Assembly: GCF_003993795.1 (NCBI RefSeq)
Contig: NZ_RWKV01000010.1
Span: 1-64,000 of the forward strand
DNA from: Aquabacter cavernae
GTDB taxonomy: Bacteria > Pseudomonadota > Alphaproteobacteria > Rhizobiales > Xanthobacteraceae
Direction: 5' to 3'
DNA: 64,000 bases
Part shown: positions 25,389 to 34,273 of the stretch, in pieces
How the letters are laid out: the number at the start of each line of letters is the position of its first letter
Position numbering within the stretch: the first letter of the stretch is position 1
Translations under genes and position numbers: made by a program
The notes under the pieces: model-generated
Databases searched by the model: none
The model's input: the letters and a program-made list of their open reading frames with translations, nothing else
What the model was told of the DNA's origin: nothing

Positions 25389-28300
25389 ATGCGCGTCGAA
25401 CGCCGCTACACCACGGCCGGCCAGTCGCCCTATGCCGCCATCGCCTTCCGCGAGACGGTGAGCGAAATCCGCAACCCCGACGGCTCGGTGGTCTTCCGCC
25501 AGGAGGGTATCGAGGTCCCCGCGCACTTCTCGCAGGTGGCCAGCGATATCCTCGCCCAGAAGTATTTCCGCCGCGCGGGCGTTCCCGCGCGCCTGAAGAA
25601 GGTGGAGGAGAATTCCGTCCCCTCCTTCCTGTGGCGCTCCGTGCCTGACGAGGCGGCCCTTGCCGACCTCTCCAAGGAGCAGCGCTCCGGCGGCGAGATG
25701 TCCGCCAAGCAGGTGTTTGATCGTCTGGCCGGCACCTGGACCTATTGGGGCTGGAAGGGCGGCTATTTCGACACGGAAGAGGACGCGCAGGCCTTCTTCG
25801 ACGAGCACCGCTACATGCTCGCCATGCAGATGGTGGCGCCCAATTCCCCCCAGTGGTTCAACACCGGCCTGCACTGGGCCTACGGCATCGACGGGCCCGG
25901 CCAGGGCCATTTCTATGTGGACTACAAGACCGGCGAGCTGACATCCTCCACGTCCGCCTATGAGCATCCCCAGCCCCACGCCTGCTTCATCCAGTCGGTG
26001 GCCGACGACCTCGTGAACGAGGGCGGCATCATGGATCTGTGGGTGCGCGAGGCGCGCCTGTTCAAGTACGGCTCCGGCACCGGCTCCAATTTCTCGTCCC
26101 TGCGCGGCGAGGGCGAGAAGCTCTCCGGCGGCGGGCGCTCCTCCGGCCTCATGAGCTTCCTGAAGATCGGCGACCGCGCGGCGGGCGCCATCAAGTCCGG
26201 CGGCACCACCCGCCGCGCCGCCAAGATGGTGGTGGTGGATGCCGACCATCCGGATATCGAGGCCTATGTGGACTGGAAGGTGACCGAGGAGCAGAAGGTC
26301 GCTTCCCTCGTCACCGGCTCCAAGATCAATGCCCGCCACCTCAAGGCGGTGCTCAAGGCCTGCGTGAATTGCGAGGGCGACGGCGATTCCTGCTTCGACC
26401 CGGAGAAGAACCCGGCGCTCAAGCGCGAGATCAAGGCCGCCCGCAAGGCGGGTGTGGTGGATGCCGCCATCCGCCGCGTCATCCAGTATGGCCGCCAGGG
26501 CTATAGCGACATCGACGTCGCCATCTACGACACCGACTGGGACGGCGAGGCCTACATCACGGTCGCGGGCCAGAACTCCAACAATTCCGTGCGCGTCACC
26601 GACGACTTCCTGCGCGCGGTGGAGGCGGATGCCGACTGGAACTTGATGCGCCGCATCGACGGCAAGGTGCACAAGACCATCAAGGCCCGTGACCTGTGGG
26701 AGAAGATCGGCTCGGCCGCCTGGCACTGCGCCGATCCCGGCATCCAGTTCCACACGGCGGTCAATGACTGGCACACCTGCCCGGCGGGTGGCGAGATCCG
26801 GGCGTCCAACCCGTGCTCGGAATACATGTTCCTGGACGACACGGCCTGCAACCTCGCCTCGCTCAACCTGCTGCAGTTCCGCGACGCCGAGAAGCGCTTC
26901 GACGTGGAGAGCTTCGAGCATGCGGTGCGGCTGTGGACCGTGGTGCTGGAAATCTCCGTGCTCATGGCGCAGTTCCCCTCGCGCCAGATTGCCGAGCTGT
27001 CCTTCCAGTACCGCACGCTCGGTCTCGGCTACGCCAATATCGGCGGCCTGCTCATGTCGTCGGGCATTCCCTATGACTCGGAGGAAGGCCGCGCCATCTG
27101 CGGCGCCATCTCCTCGATCATGACCGGCATCTGCTACGCCACCTCCGCCGAGATGGCGAAGGAGCTGGGCACTTTCCCTGAATATTCCAAGAACACGGAC
27201 TCCATGCTGCGGGTCATCCGCAACCATCGCCGCGCGGCCTATGGCGAGGCGGCGGGCTATGAGGACCTGTCCGTGGCGCCCGTGCCGCTGGACCTCGCCT
27301 CCCTGAAGGACGCGCGCCTCGCGGCCCATGCCAAGAGCGCCTGGGACAAGGCGCTGGAGGGCGGCATCGCCCACGGCTACCGCAACGCCCAGGTCTCGGT
27401 GATCGCCCCCACGGGCACCATCGGCCTCGTGATGGATTGCGACACCACCGGCATCGAGCCCGACTTCGCGCTGGTGAAGTTCAAGAAGCTGGCCGGCGGC
27501 GGCTATTTCAAGATCATCAACCGCGCCGTTCCCGAGGCGCTGCGCGCGCTCGGCTATGGCGAGGCGCAGATCGCCGAGATCGAGGCCTATGCGGTGGGTC
27601 ACGGCTCGCTCGCCCAGGCGCCCGGCATCAACCACACCACGCTGCGCGCCAAGGGCTTTGACGACGCGGCCATCCAGAAGGCGGAAGCGGCGGTGAAGAC
27701 CGCCTTCGACATCAAGTTCGCCTTTAATCGCTGGACCTTCGGCGAGGAGTTCCTGGTGAGGACGCTCCACGTCTCCGTCGCCCAGCTCGCCGACCCGAAG
27801 TTCGACCTGCTCGCGCATCTCGGCTTCTCCAAGGCTGAGATCGACGCCGCGAACGTCCATGTCTGCGGCGCCATGACCCTGGAGGGCGCGCCCTTCCTGA
27901 AGGCCGAGCATCTGCCGGTGTTCGACTGCGCCTCGCCCTGCGGGCGCATCGGCAAGCGCTTCCTCTCGGTGGAGAGCCACATCCGCATGATGGCGGCGGC
28001 GCAGCCCTTCATTTCGGGCGCCATCTCCAAGACCATCAACATGCCCAACGACGCCACCGTCGAGGATTGCAAGTCCGCCTACCTGCTTTCCTGGCGCCTG
28101 GCGCTGAAAGCCAACGCGCTCTATCGCGACGGCTCCAAGCTCTCCCAGCCCCTCAACGCCCAGCTGGTGGCGGACGAGGAGGACGAGGACGATGCGATCG
28201 AGGCCCTGGTGGCCCAGCCCAACGCCGCCCGTGCCGCCGCCGTCACCGAGAAGATCGTGGAACGGGTGGTGGAGCGCATCGTCGAGCACCGCGTCCGCGA

Positions 28301-29102
28301 GCGCGAGAAGATGCCCGACCGCCGCAAGGGCTACACCCAGAAGGCGGTGGTGGGCGGCCACAAGGTCTATCTGCGCACCGGCGAATATGATGACGGCCGC
28401 ATCGGCGAGATCTTCATCGACATGCACAAGGAGGGCGCCGCCCTCCGGTCGCTGCTGAACAATTTCGCCATCGCCATCTCGCTCGGCCTGCAGTACGGCG
28501 TGCCGCTCGAGGAATATGTGGACGCCTTCACCTTCACCCGCTTCGAGCCCGCGGGCCCGGTGCAGGGCAACGACACCATCAAGTACGCCACCTCCATCCT
28601 GGACTATGTGTTCCGCGAACTGGCCGTGTCCTATCTGGCGCGCAACGATCTCGGCCATGTGGACCCGAGCGACACCGGCTTCGACGCCCTCGGCAAGGGC
28701 GTTGACGAGGGCAAGGCGCCTTCCGCTGCCTCGCGCATCGTCTCCAAGGGCCTGGTGCGCGGCAAGACCGTGAATCTCGTCGCGCCCACCGCCGAGCCGC
28801 GTGCTGCGGCCGACAATGTCACCCTGCTTCGCCGCACCGATGGGGCCACGGCCCTGAAGGCGCAGCCCGAGGAGGAGGAAGCGGCGCTGGGCGAGGTGGA
28901 GGAGCTGGAGGCGGCGGCTGAGACGCTGCTGGACAAGGCCCTTCCCTGGGGTGCCGCGGCCCGCAAGGCCGAGCGCCGCGCCGAAGCCCGCGCCCGCGGC
29001 TATGAGGGCGAAGCCTGCCCCGAATGCATGAACTTCACGCTGGTGCGCAACGGCACCTGCATGAAGTGCGACACCTGCGGCTCCACCACGGGCTGCAGCT
29101 GA
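25389..29102 (+). CDS. nrdJ: Vitamin B12-dependent (class II) ribonucleotide reductase
   Basis: A 1237-residue class II reductase, the large alphaproteobacterial type. It reduces ribonucleotides using adenosylcobalamin and needs no radical-generating subunit. Visible motifs include [15 protein letters not shown], the active-site pair region [40 protein letters not shown], and the C-terminal Cys-rich zinc ribbon CPECMNF with [14 protein letters not shown]. The ATG is preceded by GAGGAG. No cobalamin riboswitch precedes it, which is expected because it needs the vitamin. An NrdR box lies about 250 bp upstream. It should be the main reductase when B12 represses the class I operon found 10 kb away, and perhaps the only one if the class I alpha gene is truly broken. 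Confidence 0.97.
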   Translation: MRVERRYTTAGQSPYAAIAFRETVSEIRNPDGSVVFRQEGIEVPAHFSQVASDILAQKYFRRAGVPARLKKVEENSVPSFLWRSVPDEAALADLSKEQRSGGEMSAKQVFDRLAGTWTYWGWKGGYFDTEEDAQAFFDEHRYMLAMQMVAPNSPQWFNTGLHWAYGIDGPGQGHFYVDYKTGELTSSTSAYEHPQPHACFIQSVADDLVNEGGIMDLWVREARLFKYGSGTGSNFSSLRGEGEKLSGGGRSSGLMSFLKIGDRAAGAIKSGGTTRRAAKMVVVDADHPDIEAYVDWKVTEEQKVASLVTGSKINARHLKAVLKACVNCEGDGDSCFDPEKNPALKREIKAARKAGVVDAAIRRVIQYGRQGYSDIDVAIYDTDWDGEAYITVAGQNSNNSVRVTDDFLRAVEADADWNLMRRIDGKVHKTIKARDLWEKIGSAAWHCADPGIQFHTAVNDWHTCPAGGEIRASNPCSEYMFLDDTACNLASLNLLQFRDAEKRFDVESFEHAVRLWTVVLEISVLMAQFPSRQIAELSFQYRTLGLGYANIGGLLMSSGIPYDSEEGRAICGAISSIMTGICYATSAEMAKELGTFPEYSKNTDSMLRVIRNHRRAAYGEAAGYEDLSVAPVPLDLASLKDARLAAHAKSAWDKALEGGIAHGYRNAQVSVIAPTGTIGLVMDCDTTGIEPDFALVKFKKLAGGGYFKIINRAVPEALRALGYGEAQIAEIEAYAVGHGSLAQAPGINHTTLRAKGFDDAAIQKAEAAVKTAFDIKFAFNRWTFGEEFLVRTLHVSVAQLADPKFDLLAHLGFSKAEIDAANVHVCGAMTLEGAPFLKAEHLPVFDCASPCGRIGKRFLSVESHIRMMAAAQPFISGAISKTINMPNDATVEDCKSAYLLSWRLALKANALYRDGSKLSQPLNAQLVADEEDEDDAIEALVAQPNAARAAAVTEKIVERVVERIVEHRVREREKMPDRRKGYTQKAVVGGHKVYLRTGEYDDGRIGEIFIDMHKEGAALRSLLNNFAIAISLGLQYGVPLEEYVDAFTFTRFEPAGPVQGNDTIKYATSILDYVFRELAVSYLARNDLGHVDPSDTGFDALGKGVDEGKAPSAASRIVSKGLVRGKTVNLVAPTAEPRAAADNVTLLRRTDGATALKAQPEEEEAALGEVEELEAAAETLLDKALPWGAAARKAERRAEARARGYEGEACPECMNFTLVRNGTCMKCDTCGSTTGCS

Positions 29103-29126
29103 GTTTTCGATAGGTGCTTGCAGAGA

Positions 29127-29154
29127 GGGCCGTCGCGTTTCGCGGCGGCCCTTT
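29127..29154 (+). terminator. Terminator after nrdJ
   Basis: An 11-bp stem GGGCCGTCGCG/CGCGGCGGCCC with a TTT loop, followed by a short T run, 24 bp after the nrdJ stop. Confidence 0.8.
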
Positions 29155-29360
29155 CGTCATGATGGGCTGTCCGAAGCGGCGTCCGTGCGACTGTGTTTTA
29201 CCATAAGGCCAGAGGATGTTGCCGGGCTCTCGCAGTGGCCGATCCTTGACGCTGGAACGTAGCCACGGATAGACGCCGCGCGGGCGTGGGCCCTCTCCAT
29301 TCATGGCTTTGGCGCCGTTTTCTTGCTGGTCGAACCGAAACAAGTTCGGAACATGCGCCC

Positions 29361-30452
29361 ATGGCGAAATCGTCGTTTGATTTCTTGAAGTCACACTGGG
29401 CCATGATCGCGATGGGTGGCGCGATCCTCACGCTGGCCGCACATGCGCTTCATATCTTCAGCGCAGAGTCCGGGATCTTCGTGACGCTGGCGGCGGTCTT
29501 CCTGATCGGGTCCGTTTTTGCCGCCGTCGATCATGCGGAAGTCGTCTCGCACCGCATTGGAGAGCCGTTCGGCTCCATCATCCTGGCTGCCGCGGTCACC
29601 GTGATAGAGGTGTCGCTGATCGTCTCGGTCATGCTTTCGGGGTCACCCGAGGGCAGCGAAATTGCGCGCGACACGGTGTTCGCGACCGTGATGATCGTGC
29701 TGAACGGGGTGATCGGCGTGTGCCTCTTCGTGGGTGGCCTGCTGCATCGTGAGCAGGAGTTCCAATATACGGGCGCAGCAGCGGAACTGGCCGTGCTCGG
29801 CACATTGACGACGCTCACGCTCATCCTGCCGAACTATACGTCCTCGGTGCCCGGTCCTTTTTATTCGCCTCTGCAACTCGGCTTCGTCGCCGTCGTTTCA
29901 TTGATGCTCTACGGGCTTTTCCTGTTTGTGCAGACGGTCCGCCACCGCAATTATTTCCTGGATGTGAACGCCGCGCCCGCCGAGGATCGGCCATCGCAGC
30001 GGGCCGCCATCATCAGCGCCGTCATGCTGTTCGTGGCGCTGCTCATCGTCATCTTCGTTGCCGAGGAACTGACGCCCACCATCAGCACGGCGGTCACGTC
30101 GGCAGGGCTCAATCCGCAGCTTATCGGCGTGCTCGTCGCGGCGGTCGTGCTGTTGCCGGAGGGCACGACGGCCTTTCGCGCCGCCAGGGCCGATAAGATC
30201 CAGAAGAGCCTGAACCTCGCCCTCGGCTCCGCCCTCGCCAGTATCGGGCTCACCATTCCGACGATCGCGATCGTGTCGCTGCTGCTCGACCGGTCGATCA
30301 CCATGGGCCTGGAGGCCGACCATATCGTTCAGATCGTCCTGACCCTGATCATGGCGACCATCACGCTCGCGACGGGCCGGACGACCATTCTGCAGGGTGG
30401 CGTGCACCTCGTCATATTCGCGGCCTTCCTGTTCATCGCCGCTTCGCCATAG
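29361..30452 (+). CDS. chaA: Ca2+/H+ antiporter-family protein (ChaA-like)
   Basis: A 363-residue integral membrane protein of the CaCA superfamily with about eleven TM segments. Two inverted-repeat alpha motifs are visible: GEPFGSIILAAAVTVIEVSL near residue 70 and VLLPEGTTAFRAARADKIQ near residue 270, each with the conserved acidic residue. An acidic-polar break between halves separates the repeats. It should exchange Ca2+ or Na+/K+ for protons across the inner membrane. The start MAKSSFDF lacks a strong ribosome site, but an upstream in-frame extension is poor coding sequence. Its base composition is somewhat less GC-biased than its neighbours. The 258 bp before it contain the nrdJ terminator and nothing else identified. 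Confidence 0.88.
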   Translation: MAKSSFDFLKSHWAMIAMGGAILTLAAHALHIFSAESGIFVTLAAVFLIGSVFAAVDHAEVVSHRIGEPFGSIILAAAVTVIEVSLIVSVMLSGSPEGSEIARDTVFATVMIVLNGVIGVCLFVGGLLHREQEFQYTGAAAELAVLGTLTTLTLILPNYTSSVPGPFYSPLQLGFVAVVSLMLYGLFLFVQTVRHRNYFLDVNAAPAEDRPSQRAAIISAVMLFVALLIVIFVAEELTPTISTAVTSAGLNPQLIGVLVAAVVLLPEGTTAFRAARADKIQKSLNLALGSALASIGLTIPTIAIVSLLLDRSITMGLEADHIVQIVLTLIMATITLATGRTTILQGGVHLVIFAAFLFIAASP

Positions 30453-30514
30453 AGGCCGAGGGCGTTTCGCCCCCGGTCGCACGGGACTGCCGGCGTGATG
30501 AAGCCGGGACTCAC

Positions 30515-30551
30515 AAAAAGGCCCGCCCCGTTTTCGCGGCGGGCCTTTTTT
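30515..30551. terminator. Bidirectional terminator between chaA and cadA
   Basis: AAAAAGGCCCGCC pairs with GGCGGGCCTTTTTT, giving A and T tracts on both sides, so it can terminate both convergent genes. A smaller hairpin GGGCG/CGCCC lies nearer the chaA stop. Confidence 0.93.
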
Positions 30552-30590
30552 ATGGGTGTCGCTTCGGCCCGCAGGTCTCGCGGCGTTCCC

Positions 30591-32861
30591 TCACGAGGGG
30601 CGATAGCCGAGCAGCCGCAGGGCGTTGATTGTCACCAGGACGGTCGCGCCCGTGTCGGCCAGGATGGCGGGCCACAGGCCGGTGATGCCGATCACCGTGG
30701 TGACGAGGAACACCGCCTTCAGCCCCAGGGCGATGGTGATGTTCTGCCGGATATTGCCCATGGTGCGCTTGGAAAGGTCCACCATGGCCGCAACGTCCGT
30801 CACCCGCCCGTGCAGCACGGCGGCGTCGGCGGTCTCCAGGGCCACATCGGTGCCGCCGCCCATGGCGATGCCCACGTCCGCCGCCGCCAGCGCAGGGGCA
30901 TCGTTGATGCCGTCGCCGACCTTGGCGACGACAAGGCCCTGGGACCGCAATTCGCCGACGATGCGCTGCTTGTCCTCCGGCAGCAGTTCCGCCCGCACCT
31001 CAATGCCGAGTTGGCGCCCGATGGCCTCAGCCGTGCGGCGGTTGTCGCCGGTGAGCATCACCGTGCGGATGCCCGCATCGGCCAGTGCGCGCAGGCCCTT
31101 CAGGGCATCGGGGCGCGGCTCGTCGCGCATGGCGATGGCGCCCGCGACCTGCCCGTCAACGATCAGCACCGACACCGTCTTGCCTTCGTCGTTCAGGGCG
31201 GTGATCCGCGCCGTCGCTTCCGGCGAAAGCGCGACACGCTCGTCCGCAGCCCGGGGGGAGCCCAAGAACACCAGGAGCCCTTCGACGGCCGCCGTCACGC
31301 CCTTGCCGCCCAGTGCCTTGGCCTCGTCCGCCGGGGGCACCCCGATATCGCCCGCATCCGCCGCGTCCAGGATCGCCTTGGCGAGAGGATGGCTGGAGCC
31401 GGTTTCGAGGGCGGCGGCGAACCGGAGCACCTCGCGCTCGGGACGGCCGAAGCCGATCACATCGGTAACCTTCGGCTGGCCCTCGGTGAGGGTGCCGGTC
31501 TTGTCGAAGCAGGCGGCGGTGATCTTGCCGATCCCCTCAAGCACCGCGCCGCCCTTCATCAACAGACCCCGGCGGGCACCCGTGGAGAGCCCGGCCGCGA
31601 TGGCGGCGGGCGTGGAGATGACCAGGGCGCACGGGCAGCCGATCAGGAGGATGGCGAGGCCCTTATAGATCCATTCGTCCCACCCCCCGCCGAACAGGAG
31701 CGGGGGGATGAGCGCCACAAGGGCGGCCACCACCACGACGCCGGGCGTGTAATAGCGGGAGAAGCGGTCGATAAAGCGCTCTGTGGGCGCCTTGGATTCC
31801 TGCGCCTCCTCCACCAGCTTCACCACGCGGGCGATGGTGTTGTCCTGGGCGGCCGCGGTCACGCGGACCCGAAGGGCGGCATCGCCGTTCACGGTGCCCG
31901 CGAAGACAGTGGCATCCACCCCCTTGCGCACGGGCGTGCTTTCGCCGGTCACGGGCGCTTCGTCGATGGGGCTTTCGCCGGAGATGATGATGCCGTCCGC
32001 CGGGATGCGGTCGCCGGGACGCACGAGGATGACGTCGCCCACGGCGAGGTTGTCCGCCTGAACCTCCCGCGTGCCGCCGTCCCGCTCCAGAAGCGCGGTC
32101 TTGGGAACGAGGGCGGTGAGCGACTGGATGCTCGCGCGGGCACGGCCTGCGGCGACGCCTTCCAGCAATTCGCCCACCAGGAACAGGAAGACCACCGCCG
32201 CCGCCTCCTCGGACGCGCCGATGATGACGGCGCCGATGGCTGCGATGGTCATCAGCATCTCGATGGTGAAGGGCAGGCCGTTGAAGGCGGCCATGACGGC
32301 GCGGCGGGCGATGGGGATCAGGCCCACCAGCATGGCGACGATGTAAGCCGGGCCTTCGATGGAGGGCATCAGCTTTCCGACCGCAAAGGCGGCCACCAGC
32401 GCCGCCCCGCTGAGCAAGGTCAGGCGGGCCTTGCCGGATTTCCACCAGGGCCCGTTCGTCGGGCCATGGTCATGTCCATGAAGCCCTGAAGCGCCCCCTT
32501 CATGGGTGTGCTCGCCCCCCGCAGGCCCATGATCATGGGGAGTGGAATGGGCGCCATGGTCGTGTCCATGGTGATGATCACCGCAGCAGGTGTCCTGCGC
32601 CGGTGTATCGTGGCCCTGAGGGGCGGCGTGAGAGCGGCCTTCGATGGGAACCACATCGTAGCCCATGGTCGCCACCCGCTTGCGCAGGGCCGCGAGATCG
32701 CTTTCGGGCGTGTGGCGAACCGACATGGTCCCCGCCGTCACGGAGATCGTCACGTCTTCGATGCCCGGAATCCGGCTCGCCGCCGCGTCGATCTTCGCCG
32801 CGCAGGAGGCGCAGTCCATCCCGCTGACCCGAAAGCGGGTCTGGATCAGAGGAGCGTTCAT
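30591..32861 (-). CDS. Heavy-metal-translocating P1B-type ATPase (Zn/Cd/Pb exporter)
   Basis: A 756-residue P-type ATPase. An N-terminal heavy-metal-associated domain carries GMDCASC. A long His-rich linker (residues about 85-135; HHHGHDHGAHSTPHDHG) probably binds zinc. There are eight TM helices, with the translocation motif GCPCAL, phosphorylation site DKTGT, a TGES actuator loop, SHPLAKAI in the nucleotide domain and GDGINDAPAL. CPC with a His-rich N-terminus favours the Zn2+/Cd2+/Pb2+ exporters (CadA/ZntA). It is divergent from a CadR/ZntR-like MerR gene across a promoter with the 19-bp spacer expected for MerR activation. Confidence 0.95.
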   Translation of the reverse strand: MNAPLIQTRFRVSGMDCASCAAKIDAAASRIPGIEDVTISVTAGTMSVRHTPESDLAALRKRVATMGYDVVPIEGRSHAAPQGHDTPAQDTCCGDHHHGHDHGAHSTPHDHGPAGGEHTHEGGASGLHGHDHGPTNGPWWKSGKARLTLLSGAALVAAFAVGKLMPSIEGPAYIVAMLVGLIPIARRAVMAAFNGLPFTIEMLMTIAAIGAVIIGASEEAAAVVFLFLVGELLEGVAAGRARASIQSLTALVPKTALLERDGGTREVQADNLAVGDVILVRPGDRIPADGIIISGESPIDEAPVTGESTPVRKGVDATVFAGTVNGDAALRVRVTAAAQDNTIARVVKLVEEAQESKAPTERFIDRFSRYYTPGVVVVAALVALIPPLLFGGGWDEWIYKGLAILLIGCPCALVISTPAAIAAGLSTGARRGLLMKGGAVLEGIGKITAACFDKTGTLTEGQPKVTDVIGFGRPEREVLRFAAALETGSSHPLAKAILDAADAGDIGVPPADEAKALGGKGVTAAVEGLLVFLGSPRAADERVALSPEATARITALNDEGKTVSVLIVDGQVAGAIAMRDEPRPDALKGLRALADAGIRTVMLTGDNRRTAEAIGRQLGIEVRAELLPEDKQRIVGELRSQGLVVAKVGDGINDAPALAAADVGIAMGGGTDVALETADAAVLHGRVTDVAAMVDLSKRTMGNIRQNITIALGLKAVFLVTTVIGITGLWPAILADTGATVLVTINALRLLGYRPS

Positions 32862-32889
32862 CGGAGTGCCCTTTCACATCGTACAGGGC

Positions 32890-32918
32890 GAACCTACATT
32901 CTCTAGTGACTAGAGGAG
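32890..32918 (-). promoter_or_regulatory. MerR-type operator/promoter of the metal ATPase
   Basis: On the minus strand TTGCTC, 19 nt and TAGGTT frame the perfect inverted repeat CTCTAGT-C-ACTAGAG. A long 19-bp spacer containing the dyad is diagnostic of promoters untwisted by MerR-family activators when metal binds. Confidence 0.85.
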
Positions 32919-32926
32919 CAAGCGGA

Positions 32927-33370
32927 ATGTCGCGGGATGTTTCAATCGGTGCGGCGGCGAAGGCGAGCGGCGTAAAAGTGCCCACGATCCGCTTCTACGA
33001 GCAGATCGGCTTGATGCCGGAGCTTCCGCGAACCGACGGCAATCGCCGGCTTTACGGGCCCGAGGAGCTGCGGCGCCTGACCTTCATCCGGCATGCGCGG
33101 GAGCTTGGCTTCGAGATCGATTCCATCCGCACGCTGCTCGTGCTCCAGGATGACCCCGGCCAATCCTGCGGGACGGCCGATGAGATCGCGCGCGCCCGGC
33201 TCGCCGAGGTGGAATTGCGCATCGCGAGCCTTACCGCCCTGAAGGAGGAGCTGGTGCGGATGATCTCAGAGTGCTCGCACGGTCAGGTGGGTCAATGCCG
33301 CGTGATCGAAATCTTGGCCGATCACGGCGAATGCCAGCACCATGGCGGGGCCGCGCACGCGGCAATTTGA
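32927..33370 (+). CDS. MerR-family metal-responsive regulator (CadR/ZntR-like)
   Basis: A 147-residue regulator. The N-terminal winged helix reads SIGAAAKASGVKVPTIRFYE with QIGLMPEL. A dimerisation helix carries the metal-site Cys of QSCGTADEI. The C-terminal loop ISECSHGQVGQCRVIEIL ends in a Cys/His tail (GECQHHGGAAH), the pattern of Cd/Zn/Pb-sensing members. The ATG after GAGGAG was chosen, because an ATG seven codons earlier lies inside the operator. It should activate the divergent P-type ATPase gene when metal binds. Confidence 0.92.
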   Translation: MSRDVSIGAAAKASGVKVPTIRFYEQIGLMPELPRTDGNRRLYGPEELRRLTFIRHARELGFEIDSIRTLLVLQDDPGQSCGTADEIARARLAEVELRIASLTALKEELVRMISECSHGQVGQCRVIEILADHGECQHHGGAAHAAI

Positions 33371-33419
33371 TACCAACGGCCCCGGTCTTTGACCGGCGCC
33401 GAGTGGGTTTCGCTCAAGC
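33370..33419 (-). repeat. Dispersed palindromic repeat, copy 1
   Basis: Read on the minus strand it starts GCTTGAGCGAAACCC, contains the hairpin CCGGTCAAAGACCGG and ends GGCCGTTGGTATCA. It is shared with copies at 39.2 and 56.0 kb. It lies between the convergent MerR and thioesterase genes. Confidence 0.85.
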
Positions 33420-33428
33420 GTCGCGCGG

Positions 33429-33475
33429 GCTTGACCAAGGGTCCGTGAGCAACGCTCACGGACCCTTGGTATGAG
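33429..33475. terminator. Long perfect hairpin, variant of the dispersed repeat
   Basis: A 17-bp perfect stem (ACCAAGGGTCCGTGAGC) with a 3-nt AAC loop. The flanks GCTTGA and GGTATGAG match the ends of the dispersed repeat copies, while the centre is different. It probably acts as a transcription stop for one or both convergent genes, although no U-tract is present. Confidence 0.7.
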
Positions 33476-33490
33476 ATCAGTGTCGCCGCG

Positions 33491-34273
33491 TTATGCGGCG
33501 GTCGCGGCGATGGATGTGGGCCGATGCCCGGCATCCACAGCCACCATGACGAACCGGCCCCGCCCGCAGGCCCGGCGTTCGCCGGAATGCAGGTTCTCGG
33601 CCCACAACTCCACATCCACCGTCATGGATGTCCGTCCCGTCTCCACCACGCGGGGCGCCAGTTCCACCACCTCGCCGGTCTGGATCTGGTGCGCGAAGTC
33701 CACGCGGTGGGAGGAAGCCATCACCACCGCCTTGCGGCAATGGCGGGTGGCGACCACGAAGGCGGCCTTGCCCATGGCGGCGAGCGCGTTACCGCCATAG
33801 AGGCTACCGTAATGGCTGGTCTTCTCCGGGAAGACCATTTCCACCATCCGCAGCTCCTCTTCCGCCCCGCGTTCCGGCGGGGAAGCGAGCGGCGGCAGGC
33901 GCCCGCCGAGGCGGGCCAGCCCTTCGCCCACGGCCACCATGTTGAACATGCCCACCCCGCAGCGCCGCCGTTCGCCGGAGACGGGAGCTTCGGCAACAAG
34001 CTCCACCTCCACGCCCAGGGACCGGTTGCCGACACGCAGGATGCGGCCGGTCAGCTCGATGATGTCGCCGAGATGGGCGGGCGCCTCGAAATCGATGCGC
34101 TCGCAGGAGGCCGTGACGAAATCGGCGGGGGCATGCCGCGCGGCGGCGATGAAGGCGACCTTGTCCATCTGGGCGAGGCCGATGCCGCCGAACAGGGTCC
34201 CGTGGTGGTTGGTATCGCCCGGAAAGACGATGTCGATGAGGCGGGTGAGGCGGGGCTGGGAGAGGGTGGTCAT
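33491..34273 (-). CDS. Acyl-CoA thioesterase with two hotdog domains
   Basis: A 260-residue protein made of two fused hotdog domains (residues about 5-125 and 145-255), each like YciA. The first has FPGDTNHHGTLFGG with the usual catalytic Asp context. The second has FPEKTSHYGSLYGG, where the Asp is missing, so one half may be structural. It would hydrolyse acyl-CoA to free acid and CoA. The ATG overlaps the metE stop by 4 bp (ATGA), placing it in the riboswitch-controlled metE transcript, an unexpected partnership. A longer upstream in-frame start would lie inside metE and was rejected. Confidence 0.85.
   Translation of the reverse strand: MTTLSQPRLTRLIDIVFPGDTNHHGTLFGGIGLAQMDKVAFIAAARHAPADFVTASCERIDFEAPAHLGDIIELTGRILRVGNRSLGVEVELVAEAPVSGERRRCGVGMFNMVAVGEGLARLGGRLPPLASPPERGAEEELRMVEMVFPEKTSHYGSLYGGNALAAMGKAAFVVATRHCRKAVVMASSHRVDFAHQIQTGEVVELAPRVVETGRTSMTVDVELWAENLHSGERRACGRGRFVMVAVDAGHRPTSIAATAA

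Noticed and set aside
25218-28658. Very long open frame (over 1100 codons) antisense to nrdJ
   Set aside because: It mirrors the codon positions of a strongly conserved gene in GC-rich DNA. The translation is His/Gly/Arg-rich with no recognisable domain.
29160-29360. Riboswitch upstream of the ChaA-like gene (manganese or alkaline-pH type)
   Set aside because: The conserved core sequences of yybP-ykoY-type RNAs could not be found, only ordinary GC-rich leader.
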